A stretch of DNA of 64,000 bases from Cronobacter universalis NCTC 9529. GTDB taxonomy: Bacteria; Pseudomonadota; Gammaproteobacteria; Enterobacterales; Enterobacteriaceae. Shown here one piece after another: positions 8,186-16,417 of the stretch. The stretch lies in NCBI RefSeq assembly GCF_001277175.1, contig NZ_CP012257.1, positions 2,170,001 to 2,234,000 on the forward strand. Direction: 5' to 3'. The notes below the pieces were generated by a model that was given only the letters and a program-made list of their open reading frames with translations, had not been told where the DNA came from and did not search any database. A program made the position numbers and the translations under genes. Every line of letters starts with the position of its first letter. Position 1 is the first letter of the stretch.

Positions 8186-8785
8186 GTGACGCATAAAGTC
8201 AATATATTGACTGAACCAGGCGCCGATGCTGACTCCCTCAGCGTCGCGCTGGCGCAGCGGCTGAAAAGCTGGCGTAAAGAACATAACGTGACGCTGGATG
8301 CGCTGTCGCGGCGCGCGAGCGTCAGTAAAGGCATGCTGGTCGAGCTTGAAAAGGCCGCCGCCAACCCGAGTATCGCCATCCTGTGTAAGATAGCCGGCGC
8401 GCTGGGAATATCGGTCGCGGATCTGCTGGATGTGGCGAGCCAGCCTGCGGCTCGCCTGATTGAAGCCTCGCAGATCCCGGTGTTGTGGACGGGAGAGTCT
8501 GGCGGTTCGGCACGGCTGCTTGCGGGAACCAGCGGGCCGAATATGGTGGAGCTGTGGCGCTGGGAGATGCGGCCGGGCGATCGTTTTACCTCGCCAGGGC
8601 ATCCTCAGGGGACGTCTGAACTCTTGCACGTTGAGCAAGGCATCCTGACGCTGTCGGTTAATGATGAACGGCTCCAGGTGAAGGCGGGCGCTTCCGCCGT
8701 CGCCCGTACCGACGCGCCACACGGTTACGCCAACGAACAACAAGAGACGTTAATCTTTACCATGACGGTGTACGAGCCCCATTAA
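8186..8785 (+). CDS. XRE-family regulator with C-terminal cupin
   Basis: A 199-residue protein with a helix-turn-helix of the XRE type (about residues 20-75; LKSWRKEHNVTLDALSRRAS and GMLVELEKAAANPS) and a cupin barrel at about 120-185 (ELLHVEQGILTLSVNDERL). Such proteins repress nearby transport or catabolic genes and sense a small ligand with the cupin. It is divergent from the B3/4-domain gene with a short shared promoter region. Its end nearly touches the convergent rsbW-like gene. Confidence 0.88.
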   Translation: MTHKVNILTEPGADADSLSVALAQRLKSWRKEHNVTLDALSRRASVSKGMLVELEKAAANPSIAILCKIAGALGISVADLLDVASQPAARLIEASQIPVLWTGESGGSARLLAGTSGPNMVELWRWEMRPGDRFTSPGHPQGTSELLHVEQGILTLSVNDERLQVKAGASAVARTDAPHGYANEQQETLIFTMTVYEPH

Positions 8786-8794
8786 GGGTTTCTC

Positions 8795-9226
8795 TTAGGT
8801 GACAACGTCACCTGTAAACCGCTTACGGAGGGTCAGGGAGTTGATCTGGCCCGCCCGGTAATCCACTTCATCGACACAGGCGTAAATCAGCATCAGCCCT
8901 CGCCCGCCTTCGCTCATCAGCGCCGCGTCGTCATCCTGGGCACGGTCGCGAGCGGCGTCGAGCCGGTCATCAGGGATCGCGTTGCCGTCATCGGCAAGTT
9001 TCACCCATGCGCTGGCGTCGTCGCGGTGAAACTCAACGGTAAAATGGCGTGCCGGCGTTTCTTCCAGCGCATGACGGATAACGTTCGCCGCCGCCTCGCA
9101 CACCGCTAAATCAAACGCGAAACGCCAGCCGTCATCCACCGGCAGCGGCGCCATAAACTGCGCCAGCGCGTCGGCGAGCGGGCCGAGCGCATCGAGGCGC
9201 GCGGGAAGCGTCAGGACGGCGCTCAT
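8795..9226 (-). CDS. RsbW-like anti-sigma factor/serine kinase
   Basis: A 143-residue GHKL ATPase. The N box (CEAAANVIRHALEE) and the G2-like box (GGRGLMLIYACVD) are visible. In partner-switching systems such kinases hold a target protein and phosphorylate a STAS antagonist. I start at ATG 9226 (MSAVLTLP) because AAGGATGAG precedes it and it is four bases after the STAS gene. It is the last gene of the leftward operon opgC-like, exported protein, PP2C, STAS, RsbW. No sigma factor is encoded nearby, so the target is unknown; it may not be a sigma factor. Confidence 0.85.
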   Translation of the reverse strand: MSAVLTLPARLDALGPLADALAQFMAPLPVDDGWRFAFDLAVCEAAANVIRHALEETPARHFTVEFHRDDASAWVKLADDGNAIPDDRLDAARDRAQDDDAALMSEGGRGLMLIYACVDEVDYRAGQINSLTLRKRFTGDVVT

Positions 9227-9230
9227 CGGC

Positions 9231-9572
9231 TCATCCTTTTTGCAACCGGGCAAGCGCGGCGGCGCGGTCCGGGCAGAGGATAAACACCCTGTCCATGCGG
9301 GTCAGTTTAAACATATTCATGATGTTGCCGTTCAGCGAACAGAGCGCCATCTCCCCCTTGCCGTTCATCTGCTTAAACAGCGCAATCAGCGTGCCGAGGC
9401 AGCTGCTGTCGATAAAATCCACGCGCGAAAAATCGATTATCAGCCCGCCCGTGGTGCGGGCTATCTCTTCACTTACGCCCTGGCGAAAGGCGGCGGCGAC
9501 CGAGGCGTCCAGCCGTCTTGCCACCGGCGTTATCACGCTCACGCCATTAAGATGTTCAGTTTCAAGATTCAT
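9231..9572 (-). CDS. STAS-domain anti-anti-sigma factor (RsbV/SpoIIAA-like)
   Basis: A 113-residue STAS protein. The core is GGLIIDFSRVDFIDSSCLG, in which the second serine of DSS is the expected phosphorylation site. ATG 9572 (MNLETEHLNG) is preceded by GAGGGAG, so I prefer it to upstream starts. The start overlaps the end of the PP2C gene by 11 bases, indicating translational coupling. It should be phosphorylated by the RsbW-like kinase downstream and dephosphorylated by the PP2C protein upstream. Confidence 0.88.
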   Translation of the reverse strand: MNLETEHLNGVSVITPVARRLDASVAAAFRQGVSEEIARTTGGLIIDFSRVDFIDSSCLGTLIALFKQMNGKGEMALCSLNGNIMNMFKLTRMDRVFILCPDRAAALARLQKG

Positions 9573-10782
9573 CGCGCACTCCCTCGTGGCTTCGTTCAAT
9601 AATTAACAGTGAGACATCATCGGCCATCGTGACCTGATCGCCCTGCTTTCTGGCGCGCCAGTCGACCAGCTTCTCATGCAGCGCCGGGAAAATGGCGTCC
9701 AGCGGGCTGGAAACGTGACGTTGTAACCACTGCTCCAGCCGCTCGTGACCAAACTGCTCCTGCTGCGGATTTTCACACTCCGTAATGCCGTCGCTGTAGA
9801 GGCACAAGCGGTCGCCAGGGCGCAGCGTAAACGCGGCGTCTTCCCAGCTCAGACTTTCCAGTAAACCCACCGGCGCCCCGCCGCTGCCGATACGGGTGAT
9901 GGAGCCGTCCGGGTGCGTGATAAACGGCGTCGGGTGGCCCGCCTGGCACAGCTTGCCCTCGCCGGTTTCGGTGTCGATAACGCCGTAGATCATCGTGAAG
10001 TAGCTGACGATGTCGGTGTCGTCATGGCAGAAACGTTCGTTCAGAATGCGGATAACCTCCTGCGGCGCGGTCACGCCATCACCATCGAACAGAAACCGCT
10101 CCACCGTGCGCCCGTGCAGGAACTGGCGCGCCACGGCGAGCGACATCATCGCCGCGCCCACGCCGTGTCCCGCCACATCCACGCAGTAAAAGCCGAGATG
10201 TCTGTCGAGCGGGAAAAGATTAAAAATATCGCCAGAGACATACGCCGACGGCACAAACAGCCAGTCGGCGAAGAACCTGTCGTACTGCATGCGCCGCGCC
10301 GGCAGCACCGAGCGCTGCAACTGCGCCGCGGCCTGGAGATCGCTTTCGATTTGCGTCAGCGCCTCGCGCAGCCGCGCGTTACGCGCCGCGAGCGTCGCTT
10401 CCAGCTCCAGAATACGCTCGCCCGCGTGCAGCCTGGCGCGCAGCTCGCTCTGGTTGACCGGCTTGCTGAGAAAATCGTCCGCGCCCGCCTGGAAGCCGAG
10501 CGCCAGATCGTCCACGCTCTCGCGCGCCGTGAGCAATATCAGGTAGATATAGTGCTCCTGAAAACGCGCGCGGATCTCCTGGCAGAGCGTCAGGCCGTCC
10601 ATTACCGGCATCTCCCAGTCGCTCAGCACCATGTTCACCCGCTGCGTCGCCAGCACCTCCAGCGCCGCAACGCCGTTAACGGCTTCCAGCACCTCATAGC
10701 CCCATTTTCCCAGCATGCTGCCGAGCAGCCGTCGGTACACGGTGGAGTCATCAACAATCAAAACCCGTTGTCTGTCCGGCAT
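9562..10782 (-). CDS. Response-regulator PP2C phosphatase (REC-SpoIIE, RsbU-like)
   Basis: A 406-residue protein with an N-terminal receiver domain (VLIVDDSTVYRR, phospho-acceptor Asp in VLSDWEMPVMDG, and the KP lysine), a short helical linker, and a C-terminal PP2C/SpoIIE phosphatase. The phosphatase shows YVSGDIFNLF, FYCVDVAGHGVGAAMM and MADDVSLLII, all with the metal-binding aspartates. It should dephosphorylate the STAS protein when its receiver is phosphorylated. ATG 10782 follows AAGGAG. The kinase for the receiver is not in this operon; the HPt domain of the hybrid kinase at 19777 is a good candidate. Confidence 0.92.
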   Translation of the reverse strand: MPDRQRVLIVDDSTVYRRLLGSMLGKWGYEVLEAVNGVAALEVLATQRVNMVLSDWEMPVMDGLTLCQEIRARFQEHYIYLILLTARESVDDLALGFQAGADDFLSKPVNQSELRARLHAGERILELEATLAARNARLREALTQIESDLQAAAQLQRSVLPARRMQYDRFFADWLFVPSAYVSGDIFNLFPLDRHLGFYCVDVAGHGVGAAMMSLAVARQFLHGRTVERFLFDGDGVTAPQEVIRILNERFCHDDTDIVSYFTMIYGVIDTETGEGKLCQAGHPTPFITHPDGSITRIGSGGAPVGLLESLSWEDAAFTLRPGDRLCLYSDGITECENPQQEQFGHERLEQWLQRHVSSPLDAIFPALHEKLVDWRARKQGDQVTMADDVSLLIIERSHEGVRDES

Positions 10783-10791
10783 CAAAGCTCC

Positions 10792-11703
10792 TTAAAGCGG
10801 TAAATACCAGATAAGGCTGACGGTGCCCTCGCGGAACTTGCCGTTGCCGCTTTCATGGCCCGGATAACGCGTGCCGCTGTAGTTGGCGTACTGGAGCGAG
10901 AACGTGCCCGGTTTATAGCCCGCGTAGCCGAAGCTGTAGCTGTAGTCGCCATTCCACGGCTGCTGCTGGCTGCTGTCCGGGTACCAGAACGCGGTGGCGC
11001 GCACGAAGAAATGTTGTTTAAGCGTGTAGCCGCAGCCGCCCAGCACGACATTTTTATTACTGCGGATGTCGTTGCTGTTGAGATCGTAATAACGCGGCAC
11101 CCAGGTGTAGCCCACCTGGCAGATAATCGAATCGCCTTTATTAATCAGCAGATGTTTCTCCAGCGGTTTCGGCAGCGAGAATTTGTAGGCCGCCGTCACG
11201 CCGCCCTGCTCGAAATAGCTGTGACGTTTGTTACCCGACGGCCAGATATGGTTATCGCCATAGTTGCTGTAGACCAGGCTGAAGGTATTGGCGTGCCAGT
11301 CGTCATAGCCGAAGCTGTAACGGAAATCGGTCGTGTAACGGGTTAAGTCGCGCACCGGCGCGCGCAGCGTGACGTTGGCGAAGAGATAACTCCAGGGCGA
11401 ATATTGCAGGCTCAGGTTGAGCGTCTGGTTAATTTTATTGGTCTGCGAGGCCGTATCGCCGCTGTTCGGGATCGTCACGTACTGCTCTTTGAGCCCGCTG
11501 TTAAAGCTCAGCGCGCCGGAAAATTTTTTATCGTTCCCCGAAAACAGCCGTCCCCAGCGGCTCGTAAACACGCCTGCCTGAATGGGCTCGGATTCGTTAT
11601 CGGCGCTTGCCCCGCTCTGCGCGTTTGCAGGCTGGGCGGCGAAAGCCGGCTGGGCCGCCAGCGCGAGCGTCGCCAGCCCGACGCAGTGATATATCCTCGT
11701 CAT
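10792..11703 (-). CDS. Exported beta-rich, probably outer-membrane protein
   Basis: A 303-residue protein with a Sec signal peptide (ending AAQPAFAAQPA). The mature part is rich in aromatic alternating strands (YSFGYDDWHANTFSLVYSNY; YSFGYAGYKPGTFSLQYANY, a visible internal near-repeat) and ends in a hydrophobic strand WYLPL. This pattern fits a small outer-membrane barrel. It lies between the OpgC-like gene and the PP2C gene with short gaps (14 and 9 bases). A role in passing or anchoring the polymer made by the neighbouring synthase is an inference only. Confidence 0.65.
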   Translation of the reverse strand: MTRIYHCVGLATLALAAQPAFAAQPANAQSGASADNESEPIQAGVFTSRWGRLFSGNDKKFSGALSFNSGLKEQYVTIPNSGDTASQTNKINQTLNLSLQYSPWSYLFANVTLRAPVRDLTRYTTDFRYSFGYDDWHANTFSLVYSNYGDNHIWPSGNKRHSYFEQGGVTAAYKFSLPKPLEKHLLINKGDSIICQVGYTWVPRYYDLNSNDIRSNKNVVLGGCGYTLKQHFFVRATAFWYPDSSQQQPWNGDYSYSFGYAGYKPGTFSLQYANYSGTRYPGHESGNGKFREGTVSLIWYLPL

Positions 11704-11717
11704 ACCCTTGTCGTTCC

Positions 11718-12938
11718 TTAATTGGGGATCCAGCGTCCGGCGACGTCATACTTCGCCATCAGCCAGAGAATGCCCAGCGCCACGCCGTGAACCAGCGTGT
11801 TCATAAGCCAGGCCTGATGCCATAAATCGAAATGCACCACCTGACTGACCAGCAGCACCACATAGACATGCAAAATAAAGGTGTAGAGCGAATGCTGGCC
11901 GAGCGGGATCAGAAACCAGCCGGTCAGGCGATAGAGCGGCGTCCAGCACCAGGTCAGCAGCAGATAGACCGTGACCATCAGACAAAAATCGTTCAGCACG
12001 CGCAGTGGCCCGAGTCCGTTTTTGGCCGCCCAGGTGTGGTAAATCATGTTGAAATCCGCAGGCGAAATGACATGCATCAGCAGGCCCGGCGGCATAAAGG
12101 GGTTAGTATGATTCTGGGCGATAAACATCATAATCAGCGCGCAGACCACCATGACCGCGACCGTCACCTTGCCGGGGCCGGTGCGCGCGAGCGAGAGCAG
12201 TTCTTCTTTGTACCAGCCGCAGCACATCCCCAGCACGTAGATGAACTGCCAGGCCATCAGCGGGAACGCAAACTCGAATTCGCTGGCGGTGAGACGAAAC
12301 GGCGTCACCTGATAAAGCCCGTAAACCATCGCCGACCCGGCAATCAGCCACGGGGTTTTACGATAATGCAGCAGCGCCAGAAAGAACGGGCTCATCAGCA
12401 GTAAAAAGACATAGAGCCCCAGGATTTGCGTCTGGTGCGGGCCAATCTGCAAAAACAAAATAATGTTGAACCAGGTTTCTTTAATTTGCGGCGTGGTCGG
12501 GAACAGCGACCAGCTATTTCCAGAGAAACGGTCGACAAAATGGCTTATTTCAAACGTATTGATAAAAGGTATTTTCGACAGCAGCAGTACGCTCAGGATA
12601 ATAACGATATTAACCAGATAGATCTTCCACGCGCGCCGCCACAGCGTCCAGCCCACCGTCAGTAACACGGCCTTTTGCAGACGCTGGCGATTGAGCATGC
12701 CGAGCATAAACCCGGCCAGGATCACGAAGCCTTCGGCACCGGTGGTTAATCCGAAACGCTCCCACGTCAATATATTAAATATCGACATCACCTCCGTGTG
12801 GGCGACCACCATCATGACCAGCGCAATGCCGCGCATCAGGTCGATACGCAGATCGCGCCGGTCGGCCGCCACATAGCGCCAGGAGACGCGCGCGCGCGGC
12901 ATATCGCGAGTTGAAGCTACGCTTGCAGTATCGCTCAT
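11718..12938 (-). CDS. OpgC-like membrane acyltransferase
   Basis: A 406-residue multi-pass protein of the OpgC family. The start of the acyltransferase block is RRDLRIDLMRGIALVMMVVA with the likely catalytic histidine in VVAHTEV, then GAEGFVILAGFMLGM. E. coli OpgC (MdoC) adds succinyl groups to osmoregulated periplasmic glucan. Here it heads a leftward operon divergent from a polysaccharide synthase and is not beside opgGH, so it more probably modifies the product of that synthase. The acyl donor and product are not shown. The 300-base gap to 13266 holds the shared divergent promoter region. Confidence 0.85.
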   Translation of the reverse strand: MSDTASVASTRDMPRARVSWRYVAADRRDLRIDLMRGIALVMMVVAHTEVMSIFNILTWERFGLTTGAEGFVILAGFMLGMLNRQRLQKAVLLTVGWTLWRRAWKIYLVNIVIILSVLLLSKIPFINTFEISHFVDRFSGNSWSLFPTTPQIKETWFNIILFLQIGPHQTQILGLYVFLLLMSPFFLALLHYRKTPWLIAGSAMVYGLYQVTPFRLTASEFEFAFPLMAWQFIYVLGMCCGWYKEELLSLARTGPGKVTVAVMVVCALIMMFIAQNHTNPFMPPGLLMHVISPADFNMIYHTWAAKNGLGPLRVLNDFCLMVTVYLLLTWCWTPLYRLTGWFLIPLGQHSLYTFILHVYVVLLVSQVVHFDLWHQAWLMNTLVHGVALGILWLMAKYDVAGRWIPN

Positions 12939-13265
12939 CGGCTTGGTTTCTTATCGGCTGGGGCCGCCGGTTTCCGGCGGCGCAATATATTCTGAGTATT
13001 ATCAGAAAAGTGTATACGGCAATAAGCGGCTGTCAGCGTTTCGTGGAAAATATATTTTCAGTGACGGGTAAACGAAAAAACGAAGCGCTGCAAATCGTTG
13101 CGTGAATTTATGTCGCTGGAAAGTTTAGCGCGGGCATCTACAATCACTTCATAAACTTAAAACGAATGTTCTGTTGTGCCAGAGATATTTCGCTGACGGT
13201 AAATAGTTGCCTTTGATAATTATTTCCCGCCACTGTCTTTGTTGTGTCTGGATGATGATGCCGCT
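12939..13265. promoter_or_regulatory. Divergent promoter region of the glycan cluster
   Basis: A 327-base AT-richer gap between the OpgC-like gene (leftward) and the synthase gene (rightward). Both operons must start here. I see no clear sigma-54 site or strong palindrome. The long 5' regions leave room for regulator binding. Confidence 0.5.
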
Positions 13266-15080
13266 ATGGGTTTTTATTTCTCCCGTTTTGAAGATCGTAA
13301 ACCGCCGGAGCCGCTAAAAACGCCCCGCGCCGTGAAAATTCTCTGGCAGATAATGTCGGTCGCGGCGTTAGTGCTGGGCGCGAATTATATTCGCTGGCGC
13401 TGGATGGAATCGCTCAACATGGACGCGCTGTGGTACGCCCTGCCGCTGGTCATCGCGGAGACCTGCGCCTGGATTGGCACCGTACTGTTTACCATCAACC
13501 TGTGGCGCGAGGATGACCCGCCTCAGCAGCCCGCCCCGCTGGATATTAACGACTGCCTGAACAGTGAAGATCGGGCCGAGACGCGCCCGGCGCGCGTCGA
13601 TCTCTTTATCGCCACCTATTCCGAAGATGTTGAACTGGTGCGGCTTTCCATTCAGGACGCGCTGAAGATGCGCTATCCCGGCCCGCTCGATTACCGCATT
13701 CATGTGCTGGATGATGGCCGCCGTCCCGCGATGCGCGCGGTCTGCGAAGAAGAAGGCGTTAACTACATTACCCGCGAAACCAATATCGGCTTTAAGGCGG
13801 GCAACCTGCGCAACGGCCTTGAGCAGACCGATGGCGATTTTATCGTGATTTGCGACGCCGATACCCGCGTATTCCCTACGCTGCTTGAGCATACGCTCGG
13901 CTACTTCCGCGACCCGGATGTCGCCTGGGTGCAGACGCCGCAGTGGTTTTTCGATCTCCCTGAAGGCGAACGCCTGCCGCGCTGGCTGTCGCGCAAAGCG
14001 GGTAAACCGGGTTACGCGCTCGGCTGGCTGTCGGAGAAAATCGTCGGGCCGGTGACTATCGGGCGCGACCCGTTCTTTAACGATCCGCGCATGTTTTATG
14101 ATGTGATCCTGCGCCGCCGTAACTGGGCCAACGCGGCCTTCTGCTGCGGCGCGGCGTCGGTGCATCGCCGCGAGGCGATTATGCAGGCGGCGCTGCGCAG
14201 TTATGTCTGGACGGTGGAGGAAGAGATTGACCGCCACACGCGCGATATCCGCGATCCGTCGATGCGAGAAGCGCTTCAGGACGCGATGCGCCCGCATGTG
14301 CTCTATGACACCGAGCTGACGCCCTATAAATTTCACGTCTCGGAAGATATTTACACCTCTATCGTGCTGCATGGCGATAGCGCGCGCCGCTGGCGCTCGG
14401 TGATGCACCCGCGTATCGAATCCAAAATGCTTTCGCCGCAGGATATGCTCACCTGGATTATCCAGCGCTTTAAATATGCCGCGGGCTCGCTGGATATTCT
14501 CTTTCACGACAATATCTTCAGCCGCCGCCGCTTTAAGCTCTCGCTGCCGCAGACGCTGATGTACGCCACGACATTCTGGTCTTATCTCGCCTGCATCTGG
14601 AATACGGTGTTTCTGATCTCGCCGCTGATTTATCTCTTCACCGGCATTCCCCCCGTCTCCGCCTGGTCGACGCCGTTCTATCTGCACTTTTTGCCCTTTT
14701 TCATTGTCTCGGAGCTGGCGTTTATGTTCGGTACCTGGGGGATTTCCGCGTGGGATGGCCGCGCCTCGTATCTGGCGTTTTTCTCGATGAATTTAAAGGC
14801 GCTCGATACGGTGTTACGCGGCGAACAGATTAAGTTTCACGTCACCCCGAAAGAGCGCCAGACCGGGCGGTTTCTCTACCTGGTGAAACCGCAAATCGCC
14901 ATTGTGGCGCTGACGCTTATCGGGCTTATCTGGGGCGGTATCCAGGTAGCGCGCGGCGCGGTGGACGACCCTTCCGGCTATGTGATTAACATCTTCTGGG
15001 GCGCGGTGAATATCGCCGCCATGCTGCCCATGATCATGGCCGCCATGTGGCAACCGGCGGATGAGGAGAGCGGCGCATGA
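13266..15080 (+). CDS. Membrane GT2 processive polysaccharide synthase without PilZ
   Basis: A 604-residue glycosyltransferase of the cellulose synthase type. Two N-terminal membrane helices precede the catalytic domain and about four to five follow it. The processive GT2 motifs are all there: DDG (about residue 150), DAD (about 198), SED in place of TED (about 360), and QRFKYAAG (about 400) in place of QxxRW. The start ATG 13266 follows GGATGATG; an upstream TTG frame has no support. There is no PilZ domain and no bcsB, bcsZ or bcsC beside it, so cellulose is unlikely. It overlaps the next gene by four bases. Product is probably a beta-glucan-like polymer, by inference. Confidence 0.9.
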   Translation: MGFYFSRFEDRKPPEPLKTPRAVKILWQIMSVAALVLGANYIRWRWMESLNMDALWYALPLVIAETCAWIGTVLFTINLWREDDPPQQPAPLDINDCLNSEDRAETRPARVDLFIATYSEDVELVRLSIQDALKMRYPGPLDYRIHVLDDGRRPAMRAVCEEEGVNYITRETNIGFKAGNLRNGLEQTDGDFIVICDADTRVFPTLLEHTLGYFRDPDVAWVQTPQWFFDLPEGERLPRWLSRKAGKPGYALGWLSEKIVGPVTIGRDPFFNDPRMFYDVILRRRNWANAAFCCGAASVHRREAIMQAALRSYVWTVEEEIDRHTRDIRDPSMREALQDAMRPHVLYDTELTPYKFHVSEDIYTSIVLHGDSARRWRSVMHPRIESKMLSPQDMLTWIIQRFKYAAGSLDILFHDNIFSRRRFKLSLPQTLMYATTFWSYLACIWNTVFLISPLIYLFTGIPPVSAWSTPFYLHFLPFFIVSELAFMFGTWGISAWDGRASYLAFFSMNLKALDTVLRGEQIKFHVTPKERQTGRFLYLVKPQIAIVALTLIGLIWGGIQVARGAVDDPSGYVINIFWGAVNIAAMLPMIMAAMWQPADEESGA

Positions 15081-16417
15081 AAGTGACCGACGCCCTGCTG
15101 AGCGCGCGCAGCTATATCACTATTCTGGTGGGCTTTCTGATTGGGTTCGCCGTGGTGGTCTGGGTCGAGCGCCAGATGCCGACGCGCGTGGAGAGCAGCA
15201 GCGGCATTACCTTAAGCGAAGATTTCCCTCCGCTGCCCAATTCCCGCCCGCTCACCTATGATGAGGCCATCTGGGCGCGCGTGGCCTGGCAATATTTCGT
15301 CAATAACACCCGCCCCGACGGGCTGGTGAACGCGCAGGACGGCGCGCCGTGGTTCAGTCTATGGAGCACCGGCAGCTATCTGCTGGCGGCCGTGTCGGCC
15401 TACCGGCTGGACGTTATCACGCGCGATGAATTTGACGAACGTGTGACGCAGGCGCTATTCGCGCTGGGCGAACTGCCGCTCACGCCGAACGGTCTGCCCG
15501 CCGCTTACTACCGCGCGGATAATCAGGACATTTTAGGCAAGCCCGAAAGCAGCGCCGTCGGCGCCGGACGGCTGTTGATGGCGCTCCAGGTGTTGCTGTG
15601 GCACTACCCGCAGCATGCGCCTGCCGTCAACGCGCTGCTGGCGCGCTGGGATCTCGACGCGCTGTTTGTCCAGGCGAAAAATACCAGCGCCGCGCTGGCG
15701 GTACGCCACTGGGTGATCCCGACCGACGAGCCGCGCGACAGCTTTGGCTATCGCACCTATGCCAGCCATACGCTGCGGCTTATCAACACCACCGCCGGGC
15801 TTGCGGTGACGCAGCCGCCGGAGGGCCAGAGTATGATCGATATCGACGGGATCATGGTGCCGGATGAAGGGCTGCGCACGCCGTGGGGCAAACAGCCGTC
15901 GCTGGTGAGCCTCCCCTGGCTGTTGACCGGCCTTGAGCTCGGCTTTGACGCGCAGAGCGGCGAAGTGGCGTGGCGCATCATGCAGATCCAGCAACGTCGC
16001 CACAGCCTGCGGGTGCGCAAGCCGCCGATCAGTACCGATTACGCCGAGCAGGCGCCTGACTACGCCGCCGCCATTCCCGAACGCCAGCCGCAGCGCGAGC
16101 CGGGCGAAACCGCTTATGACAAAACCGCGCCGGAGCGCACGGCCATTACCTCGACCCGCTCCGCCTTCGCCTGGTATGCGCTGTTTCGCAACGGCTGGAG
16201 CGAAGCCCTGCGCCAGCAGGTGCAGCCGTTGCTGGTGCCGGGTAAAGGCTGGCAGCGCGGTCTGAATCTTAATAACAGCGTGAATAATGTGATTGATGCC
16301 GACACCAACGCGGTGGTGCTGGAGAGCCTCGCCTATATCGCGGGCGGGCAACTGCTCTGTCTGGGATGCCAGCATACGCCTTCCACCGCCAATGCTTCTG
16401 CGGGAGTTACGCCATGA
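15077..16417 (+). CDS. DUF3131 protein 1, membrane-anchored
   Basis: A 446-residue protein with one N-terminal membrane anchor (about residues 13-33, TILVGFLIGFAVVVWV) and a periplasmic DUF3131 domain. The family signature is AWQYFVNNTRPDGLVN near residue 75. It is the most divergent of the three tandem copies: a proline- and charge-rich insertion (about residues 310-355) separates the two halves. DUF3131 is an all-helical domain of the kind seen in glycoside hydrolases and lyases, but its reaction is not established to my knowledge. Start and stop overlap both neighbours by four bases, so the operon is tightly coupled. Confidence 0.85.
   Translation: MKVTDALLSARSYITILVGFLIGFAVVVWVERQMPTRVESSSGITLSEDFPPLPNSRPLTYDEAIWARVAWQYFVNNTRPDGLVNAQDGAPWFSLWSTGSYLLAAVSAYRLDVITRDEFDERVTQALFALGELPLTPNGLPAAYYRADNQDILGKPESSAVGAGRLLMALQVLLWHYPQHAPAVNALLARWDLDALFVQAKNTSAALAVRHWVIPTDEPRDSFGYRTYASHTLRLINTTAGLAVTQPPEGQSMIDIDGIMVPDEGLRTPWGKQPSLVSLPWLLTGLELGFDAQSGEVAWRIMQIQQRRHSLRVRKPPISTDYAEQAPDYAAAIPERQPQREPGETAYDKTAPERTAITSTRSAFAWYALFRNGWSEALRQQVQPLLVPGKGWQRGLNLNNSVNNVIDADTNAVVLESLAYIAGGQLLCLGCQHTPSTANASAGVTP

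Noticed and set aside
13368..14687. A 439-codon open frame on the minus strand opposite the GT2 synthase
   Set aside because: It is the antisense of a motif-complete synthase, is arginine/histidine-rich, and has no domain pattern or ribosome site. High-GC coding DNA often gives such shadows; the same holds for the long antisense frames opposite treF, glsB, uca and atzF.
13266..15080. BcsA cellulose synthase
   Set aside because: No PilZ domain, altered QxxRW motif, and none of bcsB, bcsZ, bcsC or bcsG nearby.
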